This document shows positions 62,828 to 64,000 of a DNA stretch of 64,000 nucleotides, piece after piece. Below the pieces are notes generated by a model. That model did not search any database, had not been told where the DNA came from, and worked only from the letters and a program-made list of their open reading frames with translations. The DNA is from Desulfobaccales bacterium. GTDB lineage: Bacteria > Desulfobacterota > Desulfobaccia > Desulfobaccales > 0-14-0-80-60-11. The translations under genes were made by a program, and so were the position numbers. The first letter of the stretch is position 1; every line of letters starts with the position of its first letter. Where the stretch lies: the NCBI GenBank assembly GCA_041648175.1, contig JBAZPO010000013.1:66544-130543 (forward strand). The letters are read 5' to 3'.

Positions 62828-63274
62828 GGTCCCTCCTAGTGTGATGTCCAGATGTTTTTTTTAAGATATTTCGGGGAATCCTGTAGGGGCGGACCTATGT
62901 GTCCGCCCTATTTGCGGGCGCACACGCAGGTGCGCCCCTACAAAACTCTTTTAAGATATAACTGGGACATAAAACTATCACGCCGTTTAGGAATTGAATG
63001 TCTCGAAATTCTTTTTGGTTTCGGGTAATATTATGGCAAGAAAGGGGGAGAAGGGGAAGCACAGATTGCCCGGAGTCCTGCGGTTCATGAATCGCCAAAA
63101 GCCCTGCTCCGGTGGATCAATGCCGCCACCTCCAGCCAGATACCCCTCACCCCGCCCACCGCTGGCGTTAAGCAGGCGTGACGGTCTCGCGTATGCACCT
63201 CCCACCAAAATTGCGCCAAGAATAATCATAGTGTGGTAAAATAAACTATTACAGCTTAAGGGTTAAAGCACAGC
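62828..63274. other. Intergenic stretch rich in repeats
   Basis: These 447 bases separate the O-methyltransferase gene from sxtJ. They contain a 60-bp compound palindrome (62883-62942). The part from about 63000 to 63240 has open frames on both strands with low-complexity Gly/Pro-rich translations and no recognised family, so I do not call a gene. An AT-rich patch at 63220-63250 may hold the promoter for sxtJ. Confidence 0.5.
62883..62942. repeat. Compound palindrome (two hairpins with outer inverted repeat)
   Basis: The outer arms gtaggggcg and cgcccctac enclose an inner hairpin gggcggac/gtccgccc and a second GC-rich hairpin. The architecture matches short interspersed palindromic repeats. 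It lies upstream of the O-methyltransferase start on the other strand. Confidence 0.6.
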
Positions 63275-63703
63275 ATGGCAAAAGAGAAGAAACTCCGCAG
63301 CAAACCCCTGGCTTGGCTGTTGTCCTCCACCAAGGAGCAAGCCAAGGACACCGGCATGGCCATGGTGTTGATCTGTCTGCTTCTGGGCTATTGGGACAAG
63401 TTCCCCAAGTTCCCCAAGTTCCTCCCCGTGAGTCTGACGCTGTTGCTCATCACCATGATCTGGCCCAACGCCTTTCGGCCCCTGGCCACCCTCTGGTTCG
63501 GCCTCTCCCATGTCCTGAGCCGCGTCGTCTCCCGGGTCATCTTGACGGTGTTGTATTTTCTGCTGGTCACTCCCGTCGGCCTCATCCGGCGCCTGGGCGG
63601 CGCCGACGCCCTGAAATTGAAACAATGGAAACAAGGCCGCGACTCGGTCTTCATCGTCCGCCAAGGAGTCATCCAGGGAAAAGACCTGGAGAACCCTTAT
63701 TGA
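63275..63703 (+). CDS. SxtJ-family membrane protein
   Basis: A protein of 142 residues with three to four hydrophobic segments (about 28-40, 50-65, 70-105). TKEQAKDTGM, LLITMIWPNAFRPLATLW and a C-terminal KQGRDSVFIVR tail are the pattern of the SxtJ family, named from a saxitoxin cluster but widespread in glycan loci. There it usually stands beside DUF5989, a carbamoyltransferase and an SGNH hydrolase. Its biochemical role is not known. A 9-base unit is repeated in tandem (aagttcccc, 63400-63422), encoding KFPKFPKF. Confidence 0.85.
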   Translation: MAKEKKLRSKPLAWLLSSTKEQAKDTGMAMVLICLLLGYWDKFPKFPKFLPVSLTLLLITMIWPNAFRPLATLWFGLSHVLSRVVSRVILTVLYFLLVTPVGLIRRLGGADALKLKQWKQGRDSVFIVRQGVIQGKDLENPY

Positions 63704-63764
63704 GTTCAAAGTTCAAAGTTCAAGGTCAGGTCACAGGCCTTAACTTTGAACCTTGAACATTGAA
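63704..63764. repeat. Imperfect palindrome between sxtJ and the DUF5989 gene
   Basis: The left arm is made of repeated gttcaaa units (63704-63724), and the right arm (63741-63764) holds the matching tttgaac/ttgaac units. The two can fold into a long imperfect hairpin in the short space between the genes, and might alter expression of the second gene. Confidence 0.5.
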
Positions 63765-63793
63765 CTATAAACTCATTCCCAAGGAGTGACGTT

Positions 63794-63943
63794 ATGAATT
63801 TTGCCAAGGATTTGTGGGGCTTCCTCAAGGTCAGGAAAAAATTTTGGCTGCTGCCCATCATCCTGACGCTCTTGTTTTTTGGCGCTTTGATGATCTTCGC
63901 CAGCGGTTCGGCCATCGCGCCCTTCATCTACACCATATTCTAA
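63794..63943 (+). CDS. DUF5989 family small membrane protein
   Basis: A 49-residue protein. MNFAKDLWGFLKVRKKFWLLP leads into one hydrophobic helix (about 18-36), followed by GSAIAPFIYTIF. This N-terminal pattern and length are characteristic of DUF5989. A perfect AAGGAG at 63781-63786 stands seven bases before the ATG. It follows sxtJ by 90 bases, as is usual for the pair. The function is unknown; a structural or regulatory partner of SxtJ in the membrane is likely. Confidence 0.88.
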   Translation: MNFAKDLWGFLKVRKKFWLLPIILTLLFFGALMIFASGSAIAPFIYTIF

Positions 63944-63974
63944 GTACGCCAGTTCATAAGTTCGGTAATGTATT

Positions 63975-64000
63975 TTCCCCTCTCCCCCCGCTGCGGGGGG
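63975..64000. repeat. REP-like palindrome cut by the window edge
   Basis: The sequence ttcccctctccccccgctgc followed by gggggg matches the left arm of the REP-like element at 60601 and the core at 54101. Its right arm lies beyond the window. Confidence 0.5.

Noticed and set aside
62987..63239. Open frames of about 80 codons on both strands before sxtJ
   Set aside because: The translations are low-complexity and Gly/Pro-rich, with no family and no ribosome site; probably repeat-derived non-coding DNA.

Overview
The window looks like one large cell-surface polysaccharide locus, with an adjacent envelope-lipid/export operon, from a Gram-negative bacterium. The Gram-negative call rests on a TolC-type outer-membrane channel with an HlyD adaptor and on undecaprenyl-phosphate phosphoglycosyltransferases. 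The many B12-dependent radical SAM proteins, the SxtJ/DUF5989 pair and the mixed base composition would suit an anaerobic Desulfobacterota-like organism, but this is inference; no rRNA or other taxonomic marker is present.

Layout. (1) 1-7,051, minus strand: a YfhO-like membrane protein cut by the left edge, a radical SAM protein coupled to a family-2 glycosyltransferase (GT2), and a B12-binding radical SAM protein. Two copies of a ~230-bp direct repeat lie between these genes. (2) 7,739-38,242, plus strand: about 25 genes. They include GT4, GT2 and CgeB-like glycosyltransferases, sugar-nucleotide enzymes, methyltransferases, an asparagine-synthase-like amidotransferase, a Wzy-like polymerase, a Wzx-like flippase, a WcaF-like acetyltransferase and two initiating phosphoglycosyltransferases. 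A complete UDP-N-acetyl-L-fucosamine (UDP-L-FucNAc) cassette with its predicted transferase lies at 15,685-20,158. Several genes (7.7-11.9, 14.1-15.2, 21.6-22.9, 30.4-31.2 kb) are visibly AT-rich, as is usual for strain-specific O-antigen genes. (3) 38,395-48,499, minus strand: a tightly packed eight-gene unit made of an alpha-oxoamine synthase of serine-palmitoyltransferase type, a split MacB-type ABC transporter, TolC, HlyD, a YghO-like GNAT acyltransferase, a membrane protein and an HpnP-like B12 radical SAM protein. I read it as a candidate operon that makes and exports a sphingolipid-like or other aminoketone-derived lipid. (4) 48,999-62,827, mixed strands: more glycosyltransferases, a polysaccharide deacetylase-like protein, a zinc dehydrogenase, a radical SAM/SPASM protein, a second flippase, a ceramide-glucosyltransferase-like GT2, an SGNH hydrolase and an O-methyltransferase. 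The intergenic spaces here are rich in REP-like palindromes. (5) 63,275-63,943: an SxtJ-family protein and a 49-residue DUF5989 protein.

How it may work together. The two phosphoglycosyltransferases would load a first sugar phosphate on undecaprenyl phosphate. The glycosyltransferases extend it, the flippases move it across the inner membrane and the Wzy-like protein polymerises it. Acetyl, methyl, amide and possibly deacetylated groups decorate the product. No Wzz or Wza is visible, so chain-length control and export are presumably encoded elsewhere. No tRNA, rRNA, CRISPR array or intact insertion sequence was seen.
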